52,229 nucleotides of DNA from Clostridia bacterium (GTDB lineage Bacteria > Bacillota > Clostridia > Oscillospirales > CAG-272), in assembly GCA_017467105.1 (NCBI GenBank), contig JAFTSU010000022.1, positions 1-52,229 on the forward strand. Reading direction: 5' to 3'. The notes under the pieces are model-generated. The model made no database searches. It saw only the letters and a program-made list of their open reading frames with translations, and was not told the DNA's origin. Every line of letters starts with the position of its first letter. Within the stretch, counting starts at the first letter, position 1. Both the position numbers and the translations under genes were made by a program. Below are positions 16,353 to 25,505 of the stretch, in pieces.

Positions 16353-16874
16353 ATGAAAATCACGATTTACGGCAAGCAAATGTCAGTCAGAGAAAGTCTG
16401 AAGCTGGCGATCGAAAAGAAGCTTTCGAAATTCGATAAGTTCTTTGGCGCGGAGGCAGAGGCGTTCGTAACCTGCAAGGTACGCAAGGGGGACAAGATCA
16501 TCGAGATTACCGTAAATCACGGAGGCTCTACATTCAGATGCGAGGCGGAATCCGATACCTTCATCACCGCGCTTGACAGAGCGGTGGAGGGTCTTGAAAG
16601 ACAGATACGTAAGAACAAGACCAGAGTCGAGAAGATGATGAAGAAGGATGCGTTCGTTCTGGATATAGGAGACGACGACGAATATGACGAGGAGGAGGAT
16701 TTCTCGATCAGAGTGAAGACCTTCCCCTTCAAGCCCATGACACCCGAGGAGGCTATTCTGCAGATGAATCTGATCGGGCACTCCTTCTACGCGTTTACGG
16801 ATTCCGATAGCGGAAGCGTGTGCGTTGTTTATAAGAGAAAGGAAGGCTCGTACGGTATGATCGTACCGGAATAA
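16353..16874 (+). CDS. hpf: Ribosome hibernation promoting factor, long form
   Basis: The 173-residue protein has the N-terminal S30AE/RaiA domain (KITIYGKQMSVRESLKLAIEKKLSKF, 2-27) that blocks the ribosomal decoding centre. An acidic linker (about 105-118) and the conserved C-terminal dimerisation domain follow (VKTFPFKPMTPEEAILQMNL...GHSFYAFTDSDSG). Long HPF forms 100S ribosome dimers in stationary phase. An extended -10 TATAAT (16279-16284) lies upstream. GGAGA, the likely ribosome site (16336-16340), is 12 bases from the ATG and inside a small TCTCC-GAAT-GGAGA hairpin, which may lower translation. Confidence 0.95.
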   Translation: MKITIYGKQMSVRESLKLAIEKKLSKFDKFFGAEAEAFVTCKVRKGDKIIEITVNHGGSTFRCEAESDTFITALDRAVEGLERQIRKNKTRVEKMMKKDAFVLDIGDDDEYDEEEDFSIRVKTFPFKPMTPEEAILQMNLIGHSFYAFTDSDSGSVCVVYKRKEGSYGMIVPE

Positions 16875-16931
16875 CAGAATTTGCTCCTAAAACAACCGTT
16901 TTAGTAAATAAAAATTAACATTTTAACACAA

Positions 16932-16963
16932 AAACCCCGTGGCACTCAGGTGTCACGGGGTTT
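16932..16963. terminator. Bidirectional terminator
   Basis: Stem AAACCCCGTG (16932-16941) with CACGGGGTTT (16954-16963). A/T runs on both sides serve hpf and the convergent phosphoesterase gene. Confidence 0.88.
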
Positions 16964-17023
16964 AATTATTTCTATCGGTTTTGTTGTTTAATTACACTAT
17001 TTTTGCGCGGACGGAACGGCGGG

Positions 17024-18175
17024 TCAGGTATCGATCTCACGGTTCTCAAGAGCCGCAAGGCCCTCTCTGAACGCTCTCGCCGCCACAAGCCTTGACTCCT
17101 CGTCATCACCCTCAAGCATAGGAAGAAGCTGACGAAAGATCTCGCCCTTGACCGACATATCACGCTTCAGATACTCTGTGCCGTAAAGAGGCAAGGTCTT
17201 ATCCACTACCTCAAAGGAATAGAGACCGAAAGCGTCGCTGCCAAGGTTCTTCGGCACTATAAATCTGGGATCGATATAACCAACAAGCTCTACGCGAAGC
17301 GCGGTCTCGGAGCCGTACTTCTTCTCACTAACGAGACGGCTGATGCGAGTAATTATCTCGTTGTTCGTATCTACGCCTGTGATATCCATAGTCTCACTCT
17401 TGAAGACCACCTGACCGAAGCTCATATATTTCGCGTCGATGGAAAGCTCGCCGCCGTTATACTTGATAGAAACCAGCTTTGCTCCGCCGATGCCGGGATT
17501 ATCAAATCCAATTGACTCAAGAGCTCCGCTGTAGCCGTACATAGAATCCTCAAGACCTACGAACTCGCCTCCCTCGTGTCTGGAGCCAAATGCGTAATAG
17601 TCCGCGCCAAAGCGCTTGATATCGCTGACCGAAACGGGACAAACGTCGGAATTAAGATTGCCGTCCACGTCTGCGTAACCGCAAACTATATTTATCTTGG
17701 AAATATCGTCAACTTGCTTGTCGTAGAGTGGATTCTCCTTCAGCTCGGGTTTAAGAAACGCCCAGCCATAGACCGTGACCTTATCGTCATCAAAATCGAA
17801 TCTGGATAAGCTCTCAGAGCTGAATATATGACAGTTAGCGGGGAGTCTGCCGGACGCGTATATAGGATTGTTCTCGTAGCAATCACTTCTGCCGGGAGCG
17901 ATTATGAAGTGAGTATCGGGACAATTACGGAACTCACGAACGAGAAGCTCAACGGTATTATTGGTAGCATACTCCGCATCAAACAGATCGCCGCTGATCA
18001 GCACGTAATTGATACCGCTGCCGCGAACGTACTCCATCATCTTCATAAACGATGCCCTGAGTCCGCGACGGCGCTCGTCGCTTTTCTCGGGAGAAAGGCC
18101 TACGTAGGGGGTATCCAGATGGATATCTCCGCAATGAAGGAATTTAAGTTGTGATGCCTGCTTTCTGTCGCCCAT
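17024..18175 (-). CDS. SbcD/YhaO-like metallophosphoesterase with degenerate active site
   Basis: This 383-residue protein has the DNA-repair exonuclease (SbcD/Mre11/YhaO) layout. It keeps D17-x-H19 (GDIHLD) and GDLFD (D63, D66). Where the family needs G-N-H-D/E it has G95-R-S-D98. The next histidine region reads NIVCGYAD with no histidine, and the last motif GHxH is G197-S-R-H200. Several metal ligands are therefore missing, and nuclease activity is doubtful. ATG 18175 is used because GGAGA lies nearby upstream. No SbcC/YhaN ATPase gene adjoins. It may be a structural or binding protein, or act on a different substrate. Confidence 0.8.
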   Translation of the reverse strand: MGDRKQASQLKFLHCGDIHLDTPYVGLSPEKSDERRRGLRASFMKMMEYVRGSGINYVLISGDLFDAEYATNNTVELLVREFRNCPDTHFIIAPGRSDCYENNPIYASGRLPANCHIFSSESLSRFDFDDDKVTVYGWAFLKPELKENPLYDKQVDDISKINIVCGYADVDGNLNSDVCPVSVSDIKRFGADYYAFGSRHEGGEFVGLEDSMYGYSGALESIGFDNPGIGGAKLVSIKYNGGELSIDAKYMSFGQVVFKSETMDITGVDTNNEIITRISRLVSEKKYGSETALRVELVGYIDPRFIVPKNLGSDAFGLYSFEVVDKTLPLYGTEYLKRDMSVKGEIFRQLLPMLEGDDEESRLVAARAFREGLAALENREIDT

Positions 18176-18400
18176 AATATCTCCATTCTGCCAAAAGGCA
18201 CTGTGATTTATATATTGACCGGGCAAAACAGGAGGTTCGCCATCCCGTGCCCAGAGCTTTGCCTATTATATTATAGCATCACAAACTCATATTTGCAATA
18301 TTTTTAGCAAAAAAACTTGTAAAATGTCTTGCAATACACTAAAAAATGTGATACAATATTAGTAAATAAATCAAGGCAGAAAAACTACAGGAGAAACGGT

Positions 18401-19915
18401 ATGTTAAATCTTGCGGTAAGAAATACAGCAAAGCTGATCAGAGAAAAGTCCAAAAGCGAAAATATAAGGCTCGGACGCCTTTTCACAAAGAAGGAGAACG
18501 CCAGACTTATGGCGAGCATGCTTAAACTCGACAGCTCCAAGACCGTGTACACTATTCTTTGCCCGGGCGCAGGTACAGGAATCCTCGCTGCTGCGGCTAT
18601 TGAGGAGATATGCAAAAAATATTCCGCTTGTAAGCAGATCTTCGTAACCTGCTACGAGAATGACGAGACCTTTATTCCTATGCTCAAGGATAACTTGGAG
18701 CGCATCAGAAAAAAGTGCCGTCACGACTATAACGTCAAGCTCTACGTAACTGTTTATGAGGAAAACTATCTCACCGAATCCAGAAATCACTATACGGTAT
18801 CCTTCTTCAGTGAGAAGATCGAGGACAAGTTTGACATCGTTATATGCAACCCGCCCACAGATCTCATAGATAAGGGATCGGATGAGGCTCTGGCAGTTGG
18901 CGGAGTTACGCAGCTTAAGATAAGCGCGGCATTCCTATTTGCAAAGCTTGCAGCCAAGCATCTTGAGGAGGACGGTCAGCTTGTTATAGTGCTTCCTACC
19001 CTGTTTGCCAGCGCTTCGCAGCTGACGTCTATCAGAAAGGAAATGGCGGCGTCTTTGGCTCTGGAGTCTATCCATCTCTTCGTTGGAAAGCGCAAGAATG
19101 AGAAGAGAGCAACGCCTCTCAAGAAAAACATAATACTCGCGTACGGAAAGTGCAAGCAGCCCTCTACCATATCCATAACCACAACAACGGAAAGCGGCAA
19201 GGAGCTTACCGCTCTGCCTCCGCTCGACTACAGCTTCGTTGTGGATAAGGAGGACGGCTCCCTCACTCTACCCAAGAGCCTTGAGGATACCAAGATCGTT
19301 AAGTACATCTCCGAATTTCCTGAGACCCTGTCGGGTCTCGGACTGAAGATGTCGACCGGTCTGATCATCGACTCCAAGTGCGAGGGTCTGCTCTTCACCG
19401 AGCCGATCAAGGGCTCTGTTCCCCTGCTCCGTCCCTCAGCTATCGTTGGCGGTCAGATCAGCTTCCCAAGACCCGTTAAGCGCCAATACATCGCGCCTAT
19501 CAATCCCAGCCTTATCCAGAAGAACAAGAATATGGTCATCATCAAGCGCGTTCCCGCCAAGAGTGACGAGAGATTTGTCAACTCGGCGATCTATATGGCG
19601 GCACAGCTTCCGTCCTACAGATACATCTCGACCCACAACAAGATCAATTTCATTGACACCAAGGATAAGAACTCCGAGATCTGTCCCCGCCTTGCGTTCG
19701 GTCTGTTTGCGCTTCTCAATTCCACGATCTACGACAGATATATTTCCATCGTATCGAAATCAAAGCAGATCAACTCCAAGGAGATGAAGAATCTTCCTCT
19801 TCCTCCCAGAAATATTATCGAAAACATCGGCATGCGTCTGATGGCTATCAGACAGACTTCTGTAGCTGCATGTGACCAAATTGTAAATCCTACTTTACAT
19901 ATCATTGAAAAATAA
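18401..19915 (+). CDS. Orphan N6-adenine DNA methyltransferase, BsuBI/PstI/Eco57I-like
   Basis: The 504-residue protein has the AdoMet motif I CPGAGTG (54-60) and the catalytic motif IV as NPPT (150-153) instead of NPPY/F. An expected C-terminal target-recognition region follows (SGLGLKMSTGLI...GLFALLNSTIYDRYISIVSKSKQINSKEMKNLPLP), which resembles BsuBI/PstI-type enzymes. These methylate adenine in a short site. The aromatic residue of motif IV normally stacks on the flipped adenine, so its replacement by Thr may alter or abolish activity. No endonuclease gene adjoins. ATG 18401 has AGGAG eight bases upstream; a longer frame starts at 18329 without one. Confidence 0.85.
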   Translation: MLNLAVRNTAKLIREKSKSENIRLGRLFTKKENARLMASMLKLDSSKTVYTILCPGAGTGILAAAAIEEICKKYSACKQIFVTCYENDETFIPMLKDNLERIRKKCRHDYNVKLYVTVYEENYLTESRNHYTVSFFSEKIEDKFDIVICNPPTDLIDKGSDEALAVGGVTQLKISAAFLFAKLAAKHLEEDGQLVIVLPTLFASASQLTSIRKEMAASLALESIHLFVGKRKNEKRATPLKKNIILAYGKCKQPSTISITTTTESGKELTALPPLDYSFVVDKEDGSLTLPKSLEDTKIVKYISEFPETLSGLGLKMSTGLIIDSKCEGLLFTEPIKGSVPLLRPSAIVGGQISFPRPVKRQYIAPINPSLIQKNKNMVIIKRVPAKSDERFVNSAIYMAAQLPSYRYISTHNKINFIDTKDKNSEICPRLAFGLFALLNSTIYDRYISIVSKSKQINSKEMKNLPLPPRNIIENIGMRLMAIRQTSVAACDQIVNPTLHIIEK

Positions 19916-19931
19916 TCATTTATGATATGTT

Positions 19932-19963
19932 AAAAGCCTGCGGTTATCCCGCAGGCTTTTTTG
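19932..19963 (+). terminator. Rho-independent terminator
   Basis: Perfect 12-bp stem AAAAGCCTGCGG/CCGCAGGCTTTT with a five-base loop, then TT. The following 19964-20173 holds nothing recognisable. Confidence 0.93.
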
Positions 19964-20173
19964 TTGATCGAAGTAAAGTTAACAGACGTATATCCGGAAA
20001 ATTAAGAATGGGCAAAAAGCTTTGTCCGGCGGTGAAACAAAAAAAACGGAAAAGACGACGTGGAGACTGAAGCTGGCAAAAAAGAGAATTGCGTGAAAGT
20101 CAGCCTTACCGTCCGCGCCAAAGACTTACTTATACTACTACTACGCAAATATTAAATATATTATATATTTTAC

Positions 20174-20202
20174 TTGACTTTTACGCTACGTAGATGTATA
20201 AT
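20174..20202 (+). promoter_or_regulatory. Promoter of the tandem serine-hydrolase genes
   Basis: TTGACT (20174-20179), 17 bases, TATAAT (20197-20202). The start codon follows 47 bases later. Confidence 0.88.
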
Positions 20203-20249
20203 CGTAATTAAACACGGCAAACGCCGAAAACAAAAAACAGGAGAACACT

Positions 20250-21740
20250 ATGTTTGAGAAGATTACTCCGGAGATGGCCGGTATAAGCTCTGCCAAGGTG
20301 ACACGTCTTATTGAGAAGCTGAATCAGCGCTCGTTGCCTATGCACAGCGTTCTGATGATGAAGGGCGATAAGCTCTTCTGTGAGTATTATTGGTCGCCCT
20401 TCAACAAGGACACCTGCCACAGAATGTATTCGCAGACCAAGAGCTACACATCGGTTGCGATAGGACTTCTTGAGGAGGAGGGAAAGCTTGATCTTGACGC
20501 TAAGATCTGCGATCTTTTTCGCGATAAAATTGACACGCCCCCCTGTGAAGAGTTCAGGGAGCAAACCGTCAGAGAGATGCTTACGATGACAACTGCATCC
20601 GATCCTGCAAGGTGGTTCGATACCGATTACGACGACAGAACGCGTATGTATATGAACGTGAATCGCTCATCCTGCAAGCATATTCCCGGAACTGTATGGG
20701 AGTACGACAGCGCAGGCTCTCAGGTTCTCTCCAGCCTTGTCGAGAGGCTCTCGGGAATGAGCACCTTCGACTATCTTAACGAAAAGATTTTCAAGCATCT
20801 CGGAACCTTCAAAACCGCAAGAATGCTGAAGACAAGAAACGGAGACAGCTGGGGAGATTCAGCGCTCTACTGCACCCCGAGAGATATGGTATCCTTCGCA
20901 AGATTCGTAATGAATTACGGTACGTTCGAGGGAAAGCGCCTTATGAATGAGAAGTATCTCAAACTGGCTACCAGCAAGGTGGTTGATAATATTGAGTTCG
21001 AAAATCCCGTATTCCGTCACGGTTACGGATATCAGATCTGGCGCACCGAGGGCGAGGGCTTCGCCTTTAACGGAATGGGTTCTCAATACACAATTTGTCT
21101 GCCGGAAAAGGACCTTATATTCTGCTGCAACGCAGATACTCAAGGTATGGCAATGGACAGCGACGTCATCCTCGGCTATTTCTTCGATCTGATCGTTGAT
21201 GAGCTTAGTCCCATTCCTCTTCCGGAGGATAAAGCTGCACAAGAAAAGCTGGAGGCTATAACGAGAGACCTGAAGCTTTACTCGCTGACAGGAAAAAAGG
21301 ACTCTCCTATGAGAGCAGAGATCAACGGCGCAAAATACATATGCAGGCATAATCCTATGGGGTGGCGTGAATTTTCATTCAGCTTTGATAAGGACGGCAA
21401 GAGCGGCACACTCCGCTACGTAAACGGTCAGGGCGAGAAGGAGCTACCCTTCGGAATCTGTTACAACGCATTCGGCAAATTCCCACAGCTCGGCTATTCC
21501 GACGAATACGGCGGCGTGAGGACCACGGACGGCTCAATGTACGACGCGGCAGTATCAGCAGCATGGCTCCAGAACAACAAGCTTGGTATAAAGGTCCAGA
21601 TAATCGACAAGTATCTCGGAAACGCTCTATTCATATTCGGATTCAAGGGTGATCTTGTTACGGTGCGGATGTCAAAGACCGCAGAGGACTTTCTTGACGA
21701 GTATCAGGGCGATCTTATAGGAAGACGCGCAACCGTCTGA
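20250..21740 (+). CDS. Serine hydrolase, class C beta-lactamase fold (copy 1 of a tandem pair)
   Basis: The 496-residue protein has an N-terminal catalytic domain (about 1-330): S61-Q-T-K64 is the SxxK nucleophile motif and Y152-D-S holds the Tyr position. The C-terminal beta-rich part (about 350-490) probably limits or shapes substrate access, as in EstB/D-aminopeptidase relatives. There is no signal peptide, so it should be cytosolic, unlike secreted lactamases or PBPs. AGGAG precedes ATG. It forms an operon with a close paralogue 55 bases downstream. Likely activities are esterase, amidase or peptidase on small molecules; the substrate is unknown. Confidence 0.88.
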   Translation: MFEKITPEMAGISSAKVTRLIEKLNQRSLPMHSVLMMKGDKLFCEYYWSPFNKDTCHRMYSQTKSYTSVAIGLLEEEGKLDLDAKICDLFRDKIDTPPCEEFREQTVREMLTMTTASDPARWFDTDYDDRTRMYMNVNRSSCKHIPGTVWEYDSAGSQVLSSLVERLSGMSTFDYLNEKIFKHLGTFKTARMLKTRNGDSWGDSALYCTPRDMVSFARFVMNYGTFEGKRLMNEKYLKLATSKVVDNIEFENPVFRHGYGYQIWRTEGEGFAFNGMGSQYTICLPEKDLIFCCNADTQGMAMDSDVILGYFFDLIVDELSPIPLPEDKAAQEKLEAITRDLKLYSLTGKKDSPMRAEINGAKYICRHNPMGWREFSFSFDKDGKSGTLRYVNGQGEKELPFGICYNAFGKFPQLGYSDEYGGVRTTDGSMYDAAVSAAWLQNNKLGIKVQIIDKYLGNALFIFGFKGDLVTVRMSKTAEDFLDEYQGDLIGRRATV

Positions 21741-21795
21741 AAATGGTAAAAAACAAAGATCAATAATGCAAAAACGTCAAAAAAGAGGTATATTT

Positions 21796-23295
21796 ATGTT
21801 TGAAAGAATAAGACCCGAAGAGGCAGGCATATCCTCGAAAACCGTTCAGAAGTTTTTAGAAAAGATCCACCAGAGAGGAGCGGTCATGCACTCTCTTCTG
21901 CTCGTCCGTGACGGAAAAATATTCGCGGAGCATTACTGGGCACCGTACGATCAGGACAGTCTGCACAGAATGTACTCCCAGACAAAGAGCTACGTCGCAA
22001 TGGGCATAGGTCTTCTGGTCGACGAGGGAAAGCTAAATCTGGACGATAAGATAGCAGATCATTTCAGAGATAAGATCAAAGGCGAAATACCCACCGAGGT
22101 AGAGGAGCTTACTGTCAGAAATATGCTGACGATGACCACTGCCGGAAACGTTGCCAACTGGTTCAGGGAAAAGGTACACGACAGAACCGAGTTTTACTTC
22201 ACGGAGAGAACCAATCTCAGATCTCAAGGAACAATATGGCAGTATGACAGCGCAGGATCTCAGGTTCTTGGCGCGCTCGTTGAGAGACTTTCCGGTATGA
22301 AGCTGCTCGACTATCTGAAGGAAAAGATGTTCAATAAGATGGGCACGTTCAAAAACGCGCGTATTCTTATGATTCCTAACGGAGACAGCTGGGGAGACTC
22401 CGCACTCTACTGTACCGCCAGAGATATGGCATCCGGCGGTCAGCTGCTTTTGCAGGGAGGTAAATGGAACGGTGAGCAGCTGCTAAGCGAGCAATTTGTT
22501 AAGGATGCAACCTCTCCCTTGGTATGCAATCAGGAAAACTTTATGCCCCATGCGTTGAACTACGCAGGCTACGGCTATCAGATATGGGGCGCGCCCGGCG
22601 GCTTCGCCTTCGTCGGTATGGGAGATCAGCTCACCATATGCATACCGGACAAGAAATTTATGTTTGTCTGCACCGCGGATCATCAGGTAGCAATCGGCGC
22701 AGGCACTCAAGGCAGTATGAGGACCGTGCTGGTTAACGCTCTCTACGATTTCATTATCGATAATCTTGCCGACGCCCCTCTTGAAAGAGATGACGAGGCA
22801 TATGCCGGCTACGTGAATTACACGTCGAATCTGAAGCTGAGAGCAAGCGTAGGCAGTGAGGACTCTCCTCTGCGCGAGAAGATAAACGGAGTAGTTTACG
22901 AGTGTGAGAAAAATCAAATGGGTATCACGTCCTTCTCCTTTGTTTTCAAGGATAAAACGGAGGGCGAGTTCAGATACAGAAACGCCCAGGGAGACAAGGT
23001 CATTCCCTTTGGTGTTAACCATAATGTATTCGGCAAATTCCCTCAACTGGGATATTCGAGTGAAATGGGCGTTCTGGAAACCAACGACGGATTTATGTAT
23101 AACGACGCTGTTTCTCTCGCCTGGAGAGACGATAATAAGCTGATAGTGGACGTTAAGATCATCGACAAGTATCTTGGCTCGGCGAGCTTCTTCTTCGGTT
23201 TCAGCGGTGACAGAGCAGCCGCAAACTTCACAAAAGCAGCAGAGGCGTTCCTTGAGGAGTATAGCGGTACTCTTTACGCAACAGCAAAAAAATAG
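21796..23295 (+). CDS. Serine hydrolase, class C beta-lactamase fold (copy 2 of a tandem pair)
   Basis: The 499-residue paralogue of the preceding gene is colinear from MFERIRPEEAGISS to the end. S61-Q-T-K64 is identical in position, and WQYDSAGSQVLG carries the Tyr. ATG 21796 is supported by AGAGGT upstream; an in-frame ATG at 21766 is less well placed. The two copies probably arose by duplication and then diverged mainly in loops, which suggests related but different substrates. No secretion signal. A strong terminator closes the operon. Confidence 0.88.
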   Translation: MFERIRPEEAGISSKTVQKFLEKIHQRGAVMHSLLLVRDGKIFAEHYWAPYDQDSLHRMYSQTKSYVAMGIGLLVDEGKLNLDDKIADHFRDKIKGEIPTEVEELTVRNMLTMTTAGNVANWFREKVHDRTEFYFTERTNLRSQGTIWQYDSAGSQVLGALVERLSGMKLLDYLKEKMFNKMGTFKNARILMIPNGDSWGDSALYCTARDMASGGQLLLQGGKWNGEQLLSEQFVKDATSPLVCNQENFMPHALNYAGYGYQIWGAPGGFAFVGMGDQLTICIPDKKFMFVCTADHQVAIGAGTQGSMRTVLVNALYDFIIDNLADAPLERDDEAYAGYVNYTSNLKLRASVGSEDSPLREKINGVVYECEKNQMGITSFSFVFKDKTEGEFRYRNAQGDKVIPFGVNHNVFGKFPQLGYSSEMGVLETNDGFMYNDAVSLAWRDDNKLIVDVKIIDKYLGSASFFFGFSGDRAAANFTKAAEAFLEEYSGTLYATAKK

Positions 23296-23333
23296 TCTGT
23301 ATTTAACAAAGTATTTCAGTAATTTCCACATAA

Positions 23334-23378
23334 AAAGCCGAAAATGCAATGTAATGTTTGCATTTTCGGCTTTATTTT
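23334..23378 (+). terminator. Rho-independent terminator
   Basis: Perfect 16-bp stem (23334-23349 with 23358-23373, AAAGCCGAAAATGCAA arm) followed by ATTTTT. Confidence 0.92.
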
Positions 23379-23579
23379 TCTTTTTTGACCAATCATTATT
23401 AAAATACAATAAAAACAAATACGTATTATTGTTACACAGAATATTCCTAGCCAAGACGATATCAAAGCGCTTTCTATTTTTGATAGTCTCGGGTAAGAGC
23501 GAAAAAATTTACAAATTTCTTCAAAATTTGGCAAAATAACTATATTTTTTATTTTTTCCCATCTTTTTTGTGATATTAC

Positions 23580-23608
23580 TTGACAATTGTAAACTTATGT
23601 GCTAGAAT
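23580..23608 (+). promoter_or_regulatory. Promoter of the PC4-like gene
   Basis: TTGACA (23580-23585), 17 bases, TAGAAT (23603-23608), extended TGC. The surroundings are very A/T-rich, which suggests a strong promoter. Confidence 0.88.
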
Positions 23609-23674
23609 AGTCACAGAAATAAAATATTTTAAAAATAAAAATGTTATTTATATTAAATTAAGGAGATGTCTGAA

Positions 23675-23899
23675 ATGCCTGAGATCAAGTATGAAGTAGT
23701 TGAAAAGATCGGCATCGTTAGCGAGGGCAACAACGGTTGGAACAAAGAGCTCAACCTCATCAGCTGGAACGAGAGAGAGCCCGTTTACGATCTGCGTACA
23801 TGGTCCCCCGACCACGAGAAGATGGGCAAGGGCGTAACTATCACCGCAGCAGAGGCAAAGATTCTTCGCGATATGCTCAGCACCCTTAACCTTGACTGA
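23675..23899 (+). CDS. YdbC/PC4-family single-stranded nucleic acid binding protein
   Basis: The 74-residue protein matches the bacterial transcriptional coactivator p15 (PC4) family typified by YdbC: KYEVVEKIGIVSE, then GWNKELNLISWNEREPVYDL and RTWSPDHEKMGKGVTI, then an amphipathic helix AAEAKILRDML. Such proteins dimerise and bind single-stranded DNA through the beta-sheet. ATG 23675 is chosen because AAGGAG abuts an upstream ATG (23666) with no spacing but lies nine bases before 23675. Confidence 0.92.
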   Translation: MPEIKYEVVEKIGIVSEGNNGWNKELNLISWNEREPVYDLRTWSPDHEKMGKGVTITAAEAKILRDMLSTLNLD

Positions 23900-23905
23900 T
23901 TTTTC

Positions 23906-23957
23906 AAAAACAGCGCCGTGCTCGCCGTAGTGGCTTGCCTGGCGCTGTTTTTCTTTT
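23906..23957 (+). terminator. Rho-independent terminator
   Basis: Stem AAAAACAGCGCC (23906-23917) with GGCGCTGTTTTT (23941-23952), then CTTTTT. Confidence 0.88.
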
Positions 23958-24278
23958 TGTCTAACTTTAAAGCTGCGCATACGTTAGGTATGCTCTCCTC
24001 TGTTCATCATCTTTTTGACGCGGTTGACTGCGTATTTTTTTCTTCTATCCGTTTCTATCAATACGGTTTTTTTATTTTTCCCGGTCTGGCCCACTCATCA
24101 CCGCCATTCGCGCCCGCGCTTATTTAAGGTTAATTTAAAGTTTCTCTATTAGTATATAAGACAGTGATTGGTATAATTCCAGGGAGCAGCGCAACGCATA
24201 AAACCTCCCTTACTTTAATCACGAGCATACTATTTACTTAAGCCTAAATGGGCTTAAAATCAGTTTTTCGGAGCAAAT
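23958..24278. other. Intergenic region, promoter only
   Basis: About 320 bases without a supported gene. An extended -10, TGG-TATAAT (24172-24177), probably starts the acyltransferase operon, with no good -35. TAAGCC and GGCTTA at 24240-24256 form a small inverted repeat in the leader. Nothing else is recognised. Confidence 0.5.
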
Positions 24279-25505
24279 ATGAATAACAAAAAGAAGAAAG
24301 GTCCGGAGCGTTGGTTAAAGCCAAGGCACGCTGTTGTGAAGAAGATCCTTGTTTTCGTCCTTGGAATCTACAGCGCACTGCGATACAGGATAAGAGTCAA
24401 GCCGTTAGGTGAGAAGAACGAGAGGCAATATCTGATACTCTTCAATCATCAGACAGCCTTTGACCAATTCTTCGTTGGACTTGTTTTTAAGAGGCCGGTT
24501 TATTATCTTGCCTCTGAGGATCTTTTCTCCAACGGATTCGTATCAAGGCTCATTCGTTATCTCGTAAACCCGATCCCGATCAAAAAGCAAACGACCGATC
24601 CACGCGCAGTTATCAACTGTATACGCGTAGCAAGGGAGGGCGGAACCATTGCTCTCGCACCGGAGGGCAACCGCACGTTTTCCGGTCAGACGGTCAATAT
24701 CAAGCCATCAATTGCCCAGCTGGCAAAGCATCTACGCCTGCCTATCGCATTTGTGCGTATAGAGGGCGGATATGGCGTGCATCCCAGATGGAGTGACGTT
24801 ATCCGCGGCGGTGGAATGAGCGCCGGTGTGAGTAAAATTATAGAGCCTGACGTATTCTCCGCTATGTCGGACAAGGAGCTATATGAGCTTATATGCAAAG
24901 AGCTTTGGGTAGACGAGGCGACAGCGTACTGTGAGCATCCTCACAAAAAGCAGGCTGAGTTTCTGGAGAGAGCCATCTACTATTGCCCGGAGTGCAAGCT
25001 ATCACGCTTCGAGAGCCACGGAGACCTCATCAGCTGTCAGAAATGCGGTCTGACAGTCAGACATTTGCCATCAAAGGAGCTTGTTGGAGTTAACGGAGCT
25101 TTCCCGTATCGATTCGTCGCGGAGTGGTACAACGCGCAAAACGATTACGTAAACAGCCTGTATCCCGCAAAGCTTGACGACGGTGTTCTTATGGAGGACG
25201 AGGTAACGCTCTCGCGTGTCATACTATATAAGAAGAAAGAAAAAATATCTGCTCGCGCCACGGCGCGCCTGTATCGAGACCGCATAACGATATCGGAAAC
25301 GGACGAGGAGATCGCCGTATACCCGTTTGATAAGGTATCCTGCGGCGCGGTTCTCGGCAGAAATAAGCTGAATATCTATATAGACGGAGAGGTTTATCAG
25401 ATCAAGGGCGGAAAAAGGCTCTGCGCGCTGAAATATCTCAACCTTTTGTATAGATACAAAAATGTACAGAAAGGAAACGAGGATGCAAAATTTTTGGGAC
25501 TTTGA
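24279..25505 (+). CDS. PlsC-type acyltransferase with zinc ribbon and C-terminal extra domain
   Basis: This 408-residue protein starts with a basic stretch and one hydrophobic helix. The glycerophosphate/lysophosphatidate acyltransferase core follows: NHQTAFD gives H57-x4-D62, and LAPEGNRT (127-133) is motif III. Unusually, a zinc ribbon (C236, C239, C253, C256; CPEC...CQKC) follows, then a beta-rich C-terminal domain (about 300-400, ARLYRDRITISETDEEIAVYPFDKV) that may be PH-like. It should act at the inner membrane face in phospholipid or glycolipid acylation. CGGAG precedes ATG. Its last 23 bases overlap the next gene. Confidence 0.85.
   Translation: MNNKKKKGPERWLKPRHAVVKKILVFVLGIYSALRYRIRVKPLGEKNERQYLILFNHQTAFDQFFVGLVFKRPVYYLASEDLFSNGFVSRLIRYLVNPIPIKKQTTDPRAVINCIRVAREGGTIALAPEGNRTFSGQTVNIKPSIAQLAKHLRLPIAFVRIEGGYGVHPRWSDVIRGGGMSAGVSKIIEPDVFSAMSDKELYELICKELWVDEATAYCEHPHKKQAEFLERAIYYCPECKLSRFESHGDLISCQKCGLTVRHLPSKELVGVNGAFPYRFVAEWYNAQNDYVNSLYPAKLDDGVLMEDEVTLSRVILYKKKEKISARATARLYRDRITISETDEEIAVYPFDKVSCGAVLGRNKLNIYIDGEVYQIKGGKRLCALKYLNLLYRYKNVQKGNEDAKFLGL

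Noticed and set aside
18401-19915. Complete restriction-modification or defence system
   Set aside because: No endonuclease, specificity subunit or other defence gene adjoins the methylase.
19964-20173. Small basic peptide gene at about 20009
   Set aside because: The 20-codon frame has no ribosome site or promoter, and its composition is lysine/arginine-rich by chance of A-rich DNA.
20250-23295. Beta-lactamase antibiotic-resistance genes
   Set aside because: Only the fold and the SxxK motif match; no signal peptide, no KTG triad recognised, and the C-terminal domains fit esterase/peptidase relatives.
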